Assembly (NCBI RefSeq): GCF_023074055.1 | Contig: NZ_JADPKR010000112.1 | Location: 48,590 to 112,589 of the forward strand | Reading direction: 5' to 3' | Length of the DNA stretch: 64,000 bases | Origin: Bradyrhizobium sp. 141 | GTDB taxonomy: Bacteria > Pseudomonadota > Alphaproteobacteria > Rhizobiales > Xanthobacteraceae | Shown: piece after piece, positions 17,307-24,652 of the stretch | Numbering within the stretch: position 1 is the first letter of the stretch | How the letters are laid out: every line of letters begins with the position of its first letter | Notes under the pieces: generated by a model | Database searches by the model: none | Told to the model about the DNA's origin: nothing | Seen by the model: the letters and a program-made list of their open reading frames with translations, nothing else | Program-made: the position numbers and the translations under genes

Positions 17307-18884
17307 ATGACCGCCATGCTGGAGATGCGCAACGTCAGCAAGAGCTTTGCCGGTGTGCAGGCGCTGCGCGACGTCAATTTCTCGGTTCACGCCGGCCAGA
17401 TCCACGCGCTCGTCGGCGAGAACGGCGCGGGCAAGTCGACCCTGATGAAGGTGCTGAGCGGGGTCTACCCGCATGGAAGCTACGAGGGCACCATTGTCTT
17501 CGACGGCGAGGAGCGGCGCTTTCGCGACATCAACGATTCCGAGGCACTCGGCATCATCATCATCCACCAGGAGCTGGCGCTGATCCCGCTGATGTCGATC
17601 GCGGAAAACATCTTCCTGTCGCATCCGCCGTCGAAGCTCGGCGTCATCGACCGCGACGAGGTGTACCGACGCACGCGTGAGCTGCTGGCGCAGGTGGGCC
17701 TGAAGGAATCTCCGGATACGCTGATCACCGATCTCGGCGTCGGCAAGCAGCAGCTGGTCGAGATCGCCAAGGCGCTGTCCAAGCGGGTGCGGATGCTGAT
17801 CCTGGACGAGCCGACCGCCAGCCTCAACGAGGCCGACAGCGCCGCGCTGCTCGAACGCCTGATGGCGTTCCGCGAGCAGGGCATCGGTTCGATCCTGATC
17901 TCGCACAAGCTCAACGAGGTCGCCAAGGTCGCCGACCACATCACCGTGCTGCGCGACGGCCGCACCGTCGACAGCATCGACTGCCGCAGCGAGCCGATCC
18001 AGGAAGACCGCATCATCCGCAGCATGGTCAACCGCGATATGGCTCACCGCTTCCCGGAGCGCAACGCGACGATCGGTGACCCCGTGCTCACTGTCGAGAA
18101 CTGGTCGGTGTACCATCCGATCCATCCCGAGCGGCAAGTGATCAAGAATGTCGATTTCAGCGTCAGGCGTGGCGAGGTCGTCGGTATTGCCGGCCTGATG
18201 GGCGCCGGCCGCACCGAGTTCGCCATGAGCCTGTTCGGCCGCTCCTGGGGCACCACGATTAGCGGCTCTCTCCGGCTCGAAGGCAGGGAGATGGTGCTGC
18301 CGAGTGTCGCTGCCGCGATCGACGCCGGCCTTGCCTATGTCACCGAAGATCGCAAGCAGCTCGGCCTGATCCTGGCCGACGACGTCCGCAAGAACATCAC
18401 GCTCGCCAGCCTCGACCAGGTCGCCCCAGGCCGGGTGATCGACGACATCGCCGAGCTGAAGATCGCCAGCGATTATCGCACCCGCATGCGCATCCGCTGC
18501 TCCGACGTTTACCAGGAGACCGGCCAGCTCTCCGGCGGCAACCAGCAGAAGGTGGTGCTGTCGAAATGGCTGATGACCGACCCCAAGGTCTTGATCCTGG
18601 ACGAACCGACGCGGGGCATCGACGTCGGCGCCAAGTACGAGATTTACTGTATCATCAACGAGCTGGCGGAAGCCGGCCGCGGCGTCGTGGTGATCTCCTC
18701 GGAGATGCCCGAGCTGCTCGGCATTTGCGACCGCATCTGTGTCATGAACGAGGGCGCCTTCGTCGGCGAGTTCAAGGGTCCTGACGCGACGCAGGAGAAG
18801 ATTATGCGCGCCATCATGCGCAACGAACGAAACATTGGGAACGCCGCGCCAGCGGCCGCGGAGATGGGAGGATCGCAGCTATGA
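17307..18884 (+). CDS. gguA: Multiple-monosaccharide ABC transporter ATP-binding protein, GguA-like
   Basis: 525 residues, two ABC domains. Walker A of domain 1 is GENGAGKST near residue 36 and Walker B is LILDEPTASLNE. The second domain has a degenerate Walker A (LMGAGRTEF) but an intact LSGGNQQKVVLSKW signature and LILDEPTRGIDVG. The ATG at 17307 is supported by GGAG nine bases upstream; a TTG at 17292 would add five residues. It partners ChvE and GguB for uptake of several monosaccharides and overlaps gguB by four bases. Confidence 0.9.
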   Translation: MTAMLEMRNVSKSFAGVQALRDVNFSVHAGQIHALVGENGAGKSTLMKVLSGVYPHGSYEGTIVFDGEERRFRDINDSEALGIIIIHQELALIPLMSIAENIFLSHPPSKLGVIDRDEVYRRTRELLAQVGLKESPDTLITDLGVGKQQLVEIAKALSKRVRMLILDEPTASLNEADSAALLERLMAFREQGIGSILISHKLNEVAKVADHITVLRDGRTVDSIDCRSEPIQEDRIIRSMVNRDMAHRFPERNATIGDPVLTVENWSVYHPIHPERQVIKNVDFSVRRGEVVGIAGLMGAGRTEFAMSLFGRSWGTTISGSLRLEGREMVLPSVAAAIDAGLAYVTEDRKQLGLILADDVRKNITLASLDQVAPGRVIDDIAELKIASDYRTRMRIRCSDVYQETGQLSGGNQQKVVLSKWLMTDPKVLILDEPTRGIDVGAKYEIYCIINELAEAGRGVVVISSEMPELLGICDRICVMNEGAFVGEFKGPDATQEKIMRAIMRNERNIGNAAPAAAEMGGSQL

Positions 18885-20071
18885 CCGACAAGACGGTATC
18901 GCTGCCCGAGGAGCGCCGGCACGGCAGCTTCATCAAGAACAATTTGCGCAACTACGGCATGCTGATGTCGTTGATCGCGATCATGCTGTTCTTCCAGGTC
19001 ATGACCGGCGGCACGCTGCTGCAGCCGCTCAATTTGACAAACCTGGTGCTGCAGAACAGCTACATCGTCATCATGGCGCTCGGCATGCTGCTGGTGATCG
19101 TCACCGGCCATATCGACCTGTCGGTCGGCTCGGTCGCCGGCTTCGTCGGCGCGGTGGCCGCCGTGCTGATGGTGACCTACAAGATCGACTACACGCTCGC
19201 TTTCATCGCCTGCCTGTTGCTGGGCGCGGCGATCGGCGCGGCGCAGGGCTATTGGGTGGCCTATTTCGGCATTCCGTCCTTTATCGTGACGCTGGCGGGC
19301 ATGCTGGTGTTCAAGGGGCTCGCGCTTGCGGTGCTGCAGGGGCAGTCACTCGGCCCGTTCCCCGCGACGTTCCAGAAGCTGTCCTCCGGCTTCATTCCAG
19401 AACTGCTGCCCGAAGCCGGCACGCTGCATCCGACCTCCATGCTGATCGGTGCCGTGCTCGCGCTCGGCCTCGTCTATGCCAGCGCCAAGGGCCGGTCACG
19501 TGAGCAATCGCATGGCATCGAGGTCGAGCCTTATGCGTTCTTCCTGGGAAAGAGCGTTCTGCTCGCCTGTGCGGTGCTCTATTTCACCTATCTGATCGCC
19601 TCGCATCGCGGCTTGCCGAACGTGCTGGTCATCATGACGGCCCTGATCGCCCTGTACGGCTTCGTCACCCGGCGCACCGTGATTGGCCGGCAGGTCTATG
19701 CGGTGGGCGGCAATGCGAAAGCGGCAAAACTGTCGGGCATCAAGACGGAGCGGCTGACCTTCCTCACCTTCGTCAACATGGGCGTGCTCGCCGCGCTCGC
19801 CGGCCTCGTCTTCGCTGCGCGCCTCAACACCGCGACCCCGAAGGCCGGGCTCGGCTTCGAGCTCGACGTCATCGCCGCCTGCTTCATCGGCGGCGCTTCG
19901 GCCTATGGCGGTGTGGGCCGGGTCGGGGGGGCCGTGGTCGGCGCCATGATCATGGGCGTGATGAACAACGGCATGTCCATCCTCGGCATCGGCATCGACT
20001 ATCAGCAGGTCATCAAGGGTCTGGTGCTGCTGGGGGCGGTCTGTATCGACGTGTACAATCAGCGGCGGTAG
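18881..20071 (+). CDS. gguB: Multiple-monosaccharide ABC transporter permease, GguB-like
   Basis: 396 residues with about ten to eleven hydrophobic segments. It is longer than most CUT2 permeases, as GguB/XylH proteins are. The conserved GHIDLSVGSVAGFVGA block lies near residues 78-93, and the C-terminal GGASAYGGVGRVGGAVVG block near residue 345. The start overlaps the gguA stop. A strong hairpin follows the gene, so the chvE-gguAB unit ends here. Confidence 0.9.
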   Translation: MTDKTVSLPEERRHGSFIKNNLRNYGMLMSLIAIMLFFQVMTGGTLLQPLNLTNLVLQNSYIVIMALGMLLVIVTGHIDLSVGSVAGFVGAVAAVLMVTYKIDYTLAFIACLLLGAAIGAAQGYWVAYFGIPSFIVTLAGMLVFKGLALAVLQGQSLGPFPATFQKLSSGFIPELLPEAGTLHPTSMLIGAVLALGLVYASAKGRSREQSHGIEVEPYAFFLGKSVLLACAVLYFTYLIASHRGLPNVLVIMTALIALYGFVTRRTVIGRQVYAVGGNAKAAKLSGIKTERLTFLTFVNMGVLAALAGLVFAARLNTATPKAGLGFELDVIAACFIGGASAYGGVGRVGGAVVGAMIMGVMNNGMSILGIGIDYQQVIKGLVLLGAVCIDVYNQRR

Positions 20072-20088
20072 CTCGACGAGAACGTGGG

Positions 20089-20121
20089 GTGGGCAAAGGG
20101 CGCTAGAGCGCCCATGCCCAC
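20089..20121. terminator. Hairpin between convergent gguB and cupin gene, probable bidirectional terminator
   Basis: Nested inverted repeats GTGGGCA...TGCCCAC and GGGCGCT-AG-AGCGCCC form a long GC-rich stem. It lies in the 66-base gap between two converging genes. No long T-run follows on either strand, so termination is inferred from structure and position. Confidence 0.6.
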
Positions 20122-20137
20122 TAGCTCTCGCGGTCGC

Positions 20138-20563
20138 TTAGGACTGTAGCACCGGTACCAATCCGTAGCGCAGCATCGTCTCCTTCATCTTTGCCGGATC
20201 GGGCGTACCGGCGGCTAGTAGGACCGCCATTTCCTTGAAATATTGCGGACCAAGCGCGCCGGGGGTGAGTATGCACAGGCAGGTCGCCGGCCGGGGCGAA
20301 CGATTTGTGAAGCCGTGCACCACGCCGCGTTTGATGAACGCGGTTTCGCCCGGCGCCACGTCGACGTCCGTTCCGTCGATCCGCCAGGTCGAGATGCCGC
20401 TTAGCCCATAGATCGCTTCGTCCCAGCGATCGTGATAGTGAGGGATCGGCATGCGCGCGTTCGGCTGGAGTGTCATCTCGAACAGATCGAGACTGCCGGC
20501 GGTGTCGTCCTTGCTCCGCAGAAAGGTCAGCTGCAGCGCACCAAGATTGATGATCTCTGGCAT
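20138..20563 (-). CDS. Cupin-domain protein
   Basis: 141 residues forming a single small beta-barrel. The cupin motif 1 histidines are seen in MPIPHYHDRWDEAIYGLSG (about residues 38-56) and motif 2 in the GETAFIKRGVVHGFTN stretch (about residues 72-87), so a metal site is likely intact. Function is not identifiable: cupins of this size include sugar-binding and dioxygenase-like proteins. It is transcribed toward gguB and is not part of that operon. The ORF start follows no very strong ribosome-binding site. Confidence 0.75.
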   Translation of the reverse strand: MPEIINLGALQLTFLRSKDDTAGSLDLFEMTLQPNARMPIPHYHDRWDEAIYGLSGISTWRIDGTDVDVAPGETAFIKRGVVHGFTNRSPRPATCLCILTPGALGPQYFKEMAVLLAAGTPDPAKMKETMLRYGLVPVLQS

Positions 20564-20668
20564 GGCGAACTCATTGGGTCGTGTGCGGTAGCGAACTTTA
20601 CCGCGTTACGGCAATGGGCCAAAGCGTTCTGTTGTCGGAATGGGCTGCGACGCTTTCGCACCCGACAA

Positions 20669-20824
20669 TTATTGCGTCGTAAAGAGCACCACGGCGATGG
20701 CAACCGAGAGGCTCGCCGCGGAGACCGTCGCCACGGTCGACAGCACCCCCATTCGACGGAGCGCGATGGCGAATGCGATGATGATGGGGGTCGCGGTCAT
20801 CAGCCCGATTTGTGCATCGCTCAT
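20669..20824 (-). CDS. Small hydrophobic protein (51 residues), divergent from norE, function unknown
   Basis: The ORF starts MSDAQIGLMTATPIII and ends VLFTTQ before TAA. Two hydrophobic stretches (about residues 10-22 and 31-49) separated by ALRRMG suggest a helical hairpin in the membrane with positive residues in the loop. Translation initiation would rely on a weak GGCGAG upstream. An FNR-like box at 20892-20905 lies about 70 bases before its start and is shared with norE, so it might be a nitrosative or low-oxygen stress microprotein. I do not recognise a homologue. The opposite strand has an open frame of low plausibility. Confidence 0.5.
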   Translation of the reverse strand: MSDAQIGLMTATPIIIAFAIALRRMGVLSTVATVSAASLSVAIAVVLFTTQ

Positions 20825-20891
20825 CGCATCGCTCGCCGTTTTGCGGAACCGCCGGATACATTCAACTTATGACGGCGGGACGGGCGGAACG

Positions 20892-20905
20892 TTGCGATAG
20901 CGCAA
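20892..20905. promoter_or_regulatory. FNR/NnrR-like box upstream of norE
   Basis: TTGCG-ATAG-CGCAA is a perfect inverted repeat with the TTG-N8-CAA architecture recognised by Crp/Fnr-type regulators such as FnrN, FixK and NnrR. It is 93 bases before the norE ATG and about 68 bases before the divergent small ORF. The neighbouring denitrification genes make an NO- or oxygen-responsive regulator the natural candidate. Confidence 0.6.
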
Positions 20906-20997
20906 ACGCCTCTCCGGCCGGTTGCACTATTTGTGCGGCGACAAAGTCGGAATCGCGCCGGTAGGATATCTGTTCGGCGTCTTGATACGGAAGTCAG

Positions 20998-21576
20998 ATG
21001 TCGGCGACGGAATGCGAGCAACAGGGAACCGGCTGGGGAATTCTGGAAGATCTTCCCGGCGATCCCATGATCTGGGTGCTGATCTTCAGCGAGCTTGCCG
21101 CCTTCGGGCTGTTCCTCGGCGCTTTCGTCATCGCTCGCGCGCTTCACCCGGCGGTCTTCGCGGCCGGTCAAGCCACTCTTGATGCGCATTTGGCCGGGAT
21201 CAACACCATCGTGCTCGTGACCAGTGGCTGGACCGCCGCGCGCGGGGCGGCTGCCGCAAGGGCGGGCGAGAGCCGGCGTGCGCGCGGTTGGCTCTTCGGC
21301 GCCATGGCTCTTGGCGCTCTCTTCATCGCGATCAAGCTGTTCGAATATGCCGGCGAGATCGCGTTGGGAAACGGCCTGGAGACCAGCCCGTTCTTCACGC
21401 TGTACTTCCTCCTGACCGGCTTCCATCTCCTGCACGTCGGCCTCGGTATCGTGATCCTGGCCGTAGTTTCCCGGGCTGCCGGGGCGGCGGGCGTCGAGAC
21501 CGGGACCGCTTTCTGGCACATGGTCGATCTGCTCTGGATCGTCATGTTCCCCATCATCTATCTGGTGCACCCGTGA
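20998..21576 (+). CDS. norE: NorE-like protein, cytochrome c oxidase subunit III family
   Basis: 192 residues with five hydrophobic segments, the size of NorE rather than of full CoxC. The family blocks DPMIWVLIFSELAAFGLF near residues 23-40 and FWHMVDLLWIVMFPIIYL at the C-terminus carry the conserved glutamate and histidine. NorE is an accessory membrane protein that promotes activity of the NorCB nitric oxide reductase. The gene opens the nor cluster, starts at an ATG with weak AAG upstream, and overlaps norF by GTGA. Confidence 0.85.
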   Translation: MSATECEQQGTGWGILEDLPGDPMIWVLIFSELAAFGLFLGAFVIARALHPAVFAAGQATLDAHLAGINTIVLVTSGWTAARGAAAARAGESRRARGWLFGAMALGALFIAIKLFEYAGEIALGNGLETSPFFTLYFLLTGFHLLHVGLGIVILAVVSRAAGAAGVETGTAFWHMVDLLWIVMFPIIYLVHP

Positions 21577-21836
21577 TTCCGGATCGTCTCGACATCGCCT
21601 GGATCACGTTGATCGGGCTTGCGCTCGCGACCATTCTGATTCCGCCGCTGGTGTCGCGCCCCTTGTTCGCCAATGCGTTGCTGCTCACGTTTGCCGCGCT
21701 GAAGGGCCGCCGCATCGTGCTCGATTTCCTCGAACTTCGCTCTGCGCCGGCGCTCTGGCGGGGCCTTGTGAGCGCATGGGTCCTCGTCGTCGTGCTGTTT
21801 GCCTGGCTTGCTTCGGCCATCGTCGCGCTGATCTGA
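21573..21836 (+). CDS. norF: NorF-like small membrane protein, cytochrome c oxidase subunit IV family
   Basis: 87 residues from the GTG at 21573, which overlaps the norE stop. Three hydrophobic segments are visible, and the motif GRRIVLDFLELRSAPALWR near residues 47-65 is typical of NorF/prokaryotic subunit IV proteins. Together with NorE it supports full NO reductase activity. The frame extends upstream without a stop, but that part only shadows norE. A second FNR-like box follows, so norC starts a separate transcript. Confidence 0.8.
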   Translation: MIPDRLDIAWITLIGLALATILIPPLVSRPLFANALLLTFAALKGRRIVLDFLELRSAPALWRGLVSAWVLVVVLFAWLASAIVALI

Positions 21837-21844
21837 CGCGCTCC

Positions 21845-21858
21845 TTGCGCTTCGTCAA
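21845..21858. promoter_or_regulatory. FNR/NnrR-like box upstream of norC
   Basis: TTGCG-CTTC-GTCAA keeps the TTG-N8-CAA half-sites and is nearly symmetrical. It starts 89 bases before the norC ATG, a normal distance for class II activation with a short leader. It shares TTGCG with the box upstream of norE. Confidence 0.6.
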
Positions 21859-21933
21859 AGAGCGATCCTCGGATCGGCAATAAATAGCATCACCGATTTT
21901 CTCTCTACGACTCAAACCGGAAAAGGATTGGCA

Positions 21934-22386
21934 ATGGCTGAACGCCTGACCAAGTCGGCCGCTCGAAATGTCTTCTACGGCGGTTCGGCCTTCTTCTTCG
22001 CCATTTTCATAGGGCTGACGGCGCACAGCCATTACTACATGGCCACTACCTCCACCGACGCGTCGACGCTGACTTCGTCGGTCGCGCGCGGCAAGCATGT
22101 CTGGGAGAAGAATTCCTGCATCAACTGCCACACCCTGCTGGGCGAGGGCGCCTATTTCGCGCCCGAGGTCGGCAACGTCTGGGACCGCTGGGGCGGCAAC
22201 GAGGATCCGGCCGCGGCGCGCGAGACGCTGAAGGCCTGGATGCAGTCGCAGCCCTCGGGCGCAGAGGGCCGGCGGCAGATGCCGCAGTTCAACCTGACCG
22301 ACCAGGAGCTCAACGACCTCGCTGACTTCCTGCAATGGACCAGCACGATCAAGCGTCAGAGCTGGCCGCCGAACAAGGCCGGCTGA
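21934..22386 (+). CDS. norC: Nitric oxide reductase cytochrome c subunit
   Basis: 150 residues from the ATG at 21934 (AAAGGA seven bases upstream). One N-terminal membrane anchor (about residues 13-31) is followed by a periplasmic cytochrome c domain. The haem c site is CINCH at residues 62-66, and Met116 in RRQMPQF is the likely sixth ligand. NorC passes electrons from periplasmic donors to NorB for reduction of 2 NO to N2O. norB follows after 37 bases. Confidence 0.95.
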   Translation: MAERLTKSAARNVFYGGSAFFFAIFIGLTAHSHYYMATTSTDASTLTSSVARGKHVWEKNSCINCHTLLGEGAYFAPEVGNVWDRWGGNEDPAAARETLKAWMQSQPSGAEGRRQMPQFNLTDQELNDLADFLQWTSTIKRQSWPPNKAG

Positions 22387-22423
22387 GAACGCTGCTTTCT
22401 TCTCAAGACAGAAAGAACCCGAG

Positions 22424-23770
22424 ATGAAATATCAAACCCAGAAAGTCGCGATGCTGTATTTCTACGGCGCGCTGACCCTGTTCCTGGCCCAGGTCGTGTT
22501 CGGCCTTCTCGCCGGAACGATCTACGTCCTGCCGAACACGCTCTCGACCCTCCTGCCGTTCAACATCGTCCGGATGATCCACACCAACGCGCTGATCGTA
22601 TGGTCGCTGATCGGCTTCATGGGCGCGACCTACTTCCTCCTCCCGGAAGAGACCGAAACCGAGCTCTATAGCCCGCTGCTGGCGAAGATCCAGTTCTGGA
22701 TGTTCTTCGGCGCGGCCGGCATTGCCGTCGTCGGCTATCTCTTCCACTACCACGAGGGCCGCGAGTTCCTCGAACAGCCCTTCATCATCAAGGTCGGCAT
22801 CGTCGTCGTCTGCCTGATGTTCTTGTTCAACGTCACGATGACGGCGCTGAAGGGCCGCAAGACCACGGTCACCAACATCCTGTTGTTCGGCCTGTGGGGC
22901 GTTGCGATCTTCTTCCTGTTCGCCTTCTACAACCCGGCGAACCTTGCCGTCGACAAGATGTACTGGTGGTACGTCGTCCATCTCTGGGTCGAAGGCGTCT
23001 GGGAGCTGATCATGGCCTCCATCCTCGCCTATCTCATGATCAAGCTCAACGGCATCGACCGCGAGGTCGTGGAGAAGTGGCTCTACGTCATCATCGGCCT
23101 TGCCCTGTTCTCGGGCATCCTCGGCACCGGCCACCATTTCTACTGGATCGGCGCGCCCGGCTACTGGCAGTGGATCGGCTCGCTGTTCTCCACGCTCGAG
23201 GTGGCGCCGTTCTTCACCATGGTGATCTTCACGGTGCAGATGACCTGGAAGGCCGGCCGCAAGCATCCGAACCGCGCCGCTCTGCTGTGGTCGGTCGGCT
23301 GCTCCGTGATGGCGTTCCTCGGCGCCGGCGTCTGGGGCTTCCTGCACACGCTGTCCTCGGTGAACTACTACACCCACGGCACCCAGGTCACCGCCGCGCA
23401 CGGGCATCTCGCCTTCTTCGGCGCCTATGTGATGCTGAATTTGTCGGTGATGGCCTATGCAATCCCGCAGATCAAGGGACGTGCGCCCTACAATCAGTGG
23501 CTCTCCATGACGAGCTTCTGGATCATGTGCACGGCGATGATGACCATGACCTTCGCGCTGACCTTCGCCGGCGTGGTCCAGGTTCACCTGCAGCGCGTGC
23601 TCGGCCAGGGCTACATGGACGTGCAGGATCAGCTCGCGATGTTCTACTGGGTCCGGCTCGGCTCCGGTGTGTTCGTGGCGATCTCCGCGCTGATGTTCGT
23701 CTGGGCCGTGCTGGTGCCGGGCCGCGAGAAGCAGGCGACCATTCCCGCCGCGCTGCAGCCGGCCGAGTAA
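22424..23770 (+). CDS. norB: Nitric oxide reductase catalytic subunit, cytochrome b type
   Basis: 448 residues with twelve predicted helices, the normal cNOR size, without the N-terminal extension of quinol-type NorZ. Expected haem and non-haem iron ligands are visible: His53 (MIHTNAL), His186 with Glu190 and Glu194 (HLWVEGVWE), His237-His238 (GTGHHFYWIG), and His326/His328 (AHGHLAFFG). It reduces NO to N2O on the inner membrane using electrons from NorC. Downstream lie norQ and norD after a strong hairpin. Confidence 0.96.
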   Translation: MKYQTQKVAMLYFYGALTLFLAQVVFGLLAGTIYVLPNTLSTLLPFNIVRMIHTNALIVWSLIGFMGATYFLLPEETETELYSPLLAKIQFWMFFGAAGIAVVGYLFHYHEGREFLEQPFIIKVGIVVVCLMFLFNVTMTALKGRKTTVTNILLFGLWGVAIFFLFAFYNPANLAVDKMYWWYVVHLWVEGVWELIMASILAYLMIKLNGIDREVVEKWLYVIIGLALFSGILGTGHHFYWIGAPGYWQWIGSLFSTLEVAPFFTMVIFTVQMTWKAGRKHPNRAALLWSVGCSVMAFLGAGVWGFLHTLSSVNYYTHGTQVTAAHGHLAFFGAYVMLNLSVMAYAIPQIKGRAPYNQWLSMTSFWIMCTAMMTMTFALTFAGVVQVHLQRVLGQGYMDVQDQLAMFYWVRLGSGVFVAISALMFVWAVLVPGREKQATIPAALQPAE

Positions 23771-23778
23771 ACGCAAAT

Positions 23779-23804
23779 GGCGGCCGCGATTTGCCGCGGC
23801 CGCC
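23779..23804. terminator. GC-rich hairpin between norB and norQ
   Basis: GGCGGCCGCG-ATTTGC-CGCGGCCGCC has a perfect 10-bp stem and a six-base loop, nine bases after the norB stop. No T-run follows, so it is more likely a partial attenuator or an mRNA-stabilising 3' structure that would keep NorCB in excess of NorQD. Confidence 0.6.
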
Positions 23805-23832
23805 CGCTTCCTGGAAAGTCCGGAGAGACATC

Positions 23833-24642
23833 ATGAAAGCTGCCCTTCACACGGTGACCTCGGCGCCCGAGCTGCCGGCCTATGTTCCATCCGGAAACGA
23901 ATGCGAGCTTTTCGAGCATGCCTGGCGACGTCGTCTGCCGGTTCTGCTCAAGGGGCCGACCGGCTGCGGCAAGACGCGCTTCGTCGCGCATATGGCGGCG
24001 CGGCTGGGACTGCCGCTTCACACCGTCGCCTGTCATGACGATCTGACCGCCGCCGATCTCACCGGCCGCTATCTGCTGAGGGGCGGCGACACCGTGTGGA
24101 CCGACGGACCGCTGACGCGCGCCGTGCGCGAGGGCGGCATCTGCTATCTCGACGAGGTCGTGGAGGCCCGCAAGGACGTCACCGTCGTGCTGCATCCTCT
24201 GACCGACGATCGCCGCATCCTGCCGCTGGAACGCACCGGCGAGGAGCTGGTGGCGCCGAGTAGCTTCATGCTCGTCGTCTCTTACAATCCCGGCTACCAG
24301 ACGCTGCTGAAGGCGCTGAAGCCCTCGACGCGGCAGCGCTTCGTCGCCATCGAATTCGATTTCCTGCCGCCAGAGCAGGAGATTGGCGTCGTGTCCGCCG
24401 AAAGCGGGCTGTCGCCGGAGCGCGTGCGGCCGCTGGTCGGGCTGGCTGGCCGGCTGCGCGCGCTTAGGGGACACGATTTGGAGGAGGGCGTTTCGACCCG
24501 CCTCGTGGTCTATTGCGCCACCCTGATTGCCGCGGGCACGCCGACCGCCGATGCCGTGCTGGCCGGCATGATCGAACCGCTCACCGACGATTCGGACGTG
24601 AAGGCGGCGCTGCTGGACGTCGCGCGCGCCGTCATCGGGTGA
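23833..24642 (+). CDS. norQ: NorQ, MoxR-type AAA+ ATPase for NO reductase activation
   Basis: 269 residues. Walker A is GPTGCGKT at residues 41-48 and Walker B is ICYLDEV near residues 103-109, with SYNPGYQ as sensor 1 and the usual MoxR helix insert. NorQ works with NorD to insert or remodel the non-haem iron centre of NorB. The ATG at 23833 follows GGAGAGA. The frame is open far upstream, but that part lies over norB and has no protein character. norD starts ten bases after the stop. Confidence 0.92.
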   Translation: MKAALHTVTSAPELPAYVPSGNECELFEHAWRRRLPVLLKGPTGCGKTRFVAHMAARLGLPLHTVACHDDLTAADLTGRYLLRGGDTVWTDGPLTRAVREGGICYLDEVVEARKDVTVVLHPLTDDRRILPLERTGEELVAPSSFMLVVSYNPGYQTLLKALKPSTRQRFVAIEFDFLPPEQEIGVVSAESGLSPERVRPLVGLAGRLRALRGHDLEEGVSTRLVVYCATLIAAGTPTADAVLAGMIEPLTDDSDVKAALLDVARAVIG

Positions 24643-24652
24643 GGCCGCGCCC

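Noticed and set aside
20640..20900. Plus-strand ORF of 86 codons before norE
   Set aside because: No ribosome-binding site and no protein character; the minus-strand 51-codon ORF in the same place is hydrophobic and better supported.
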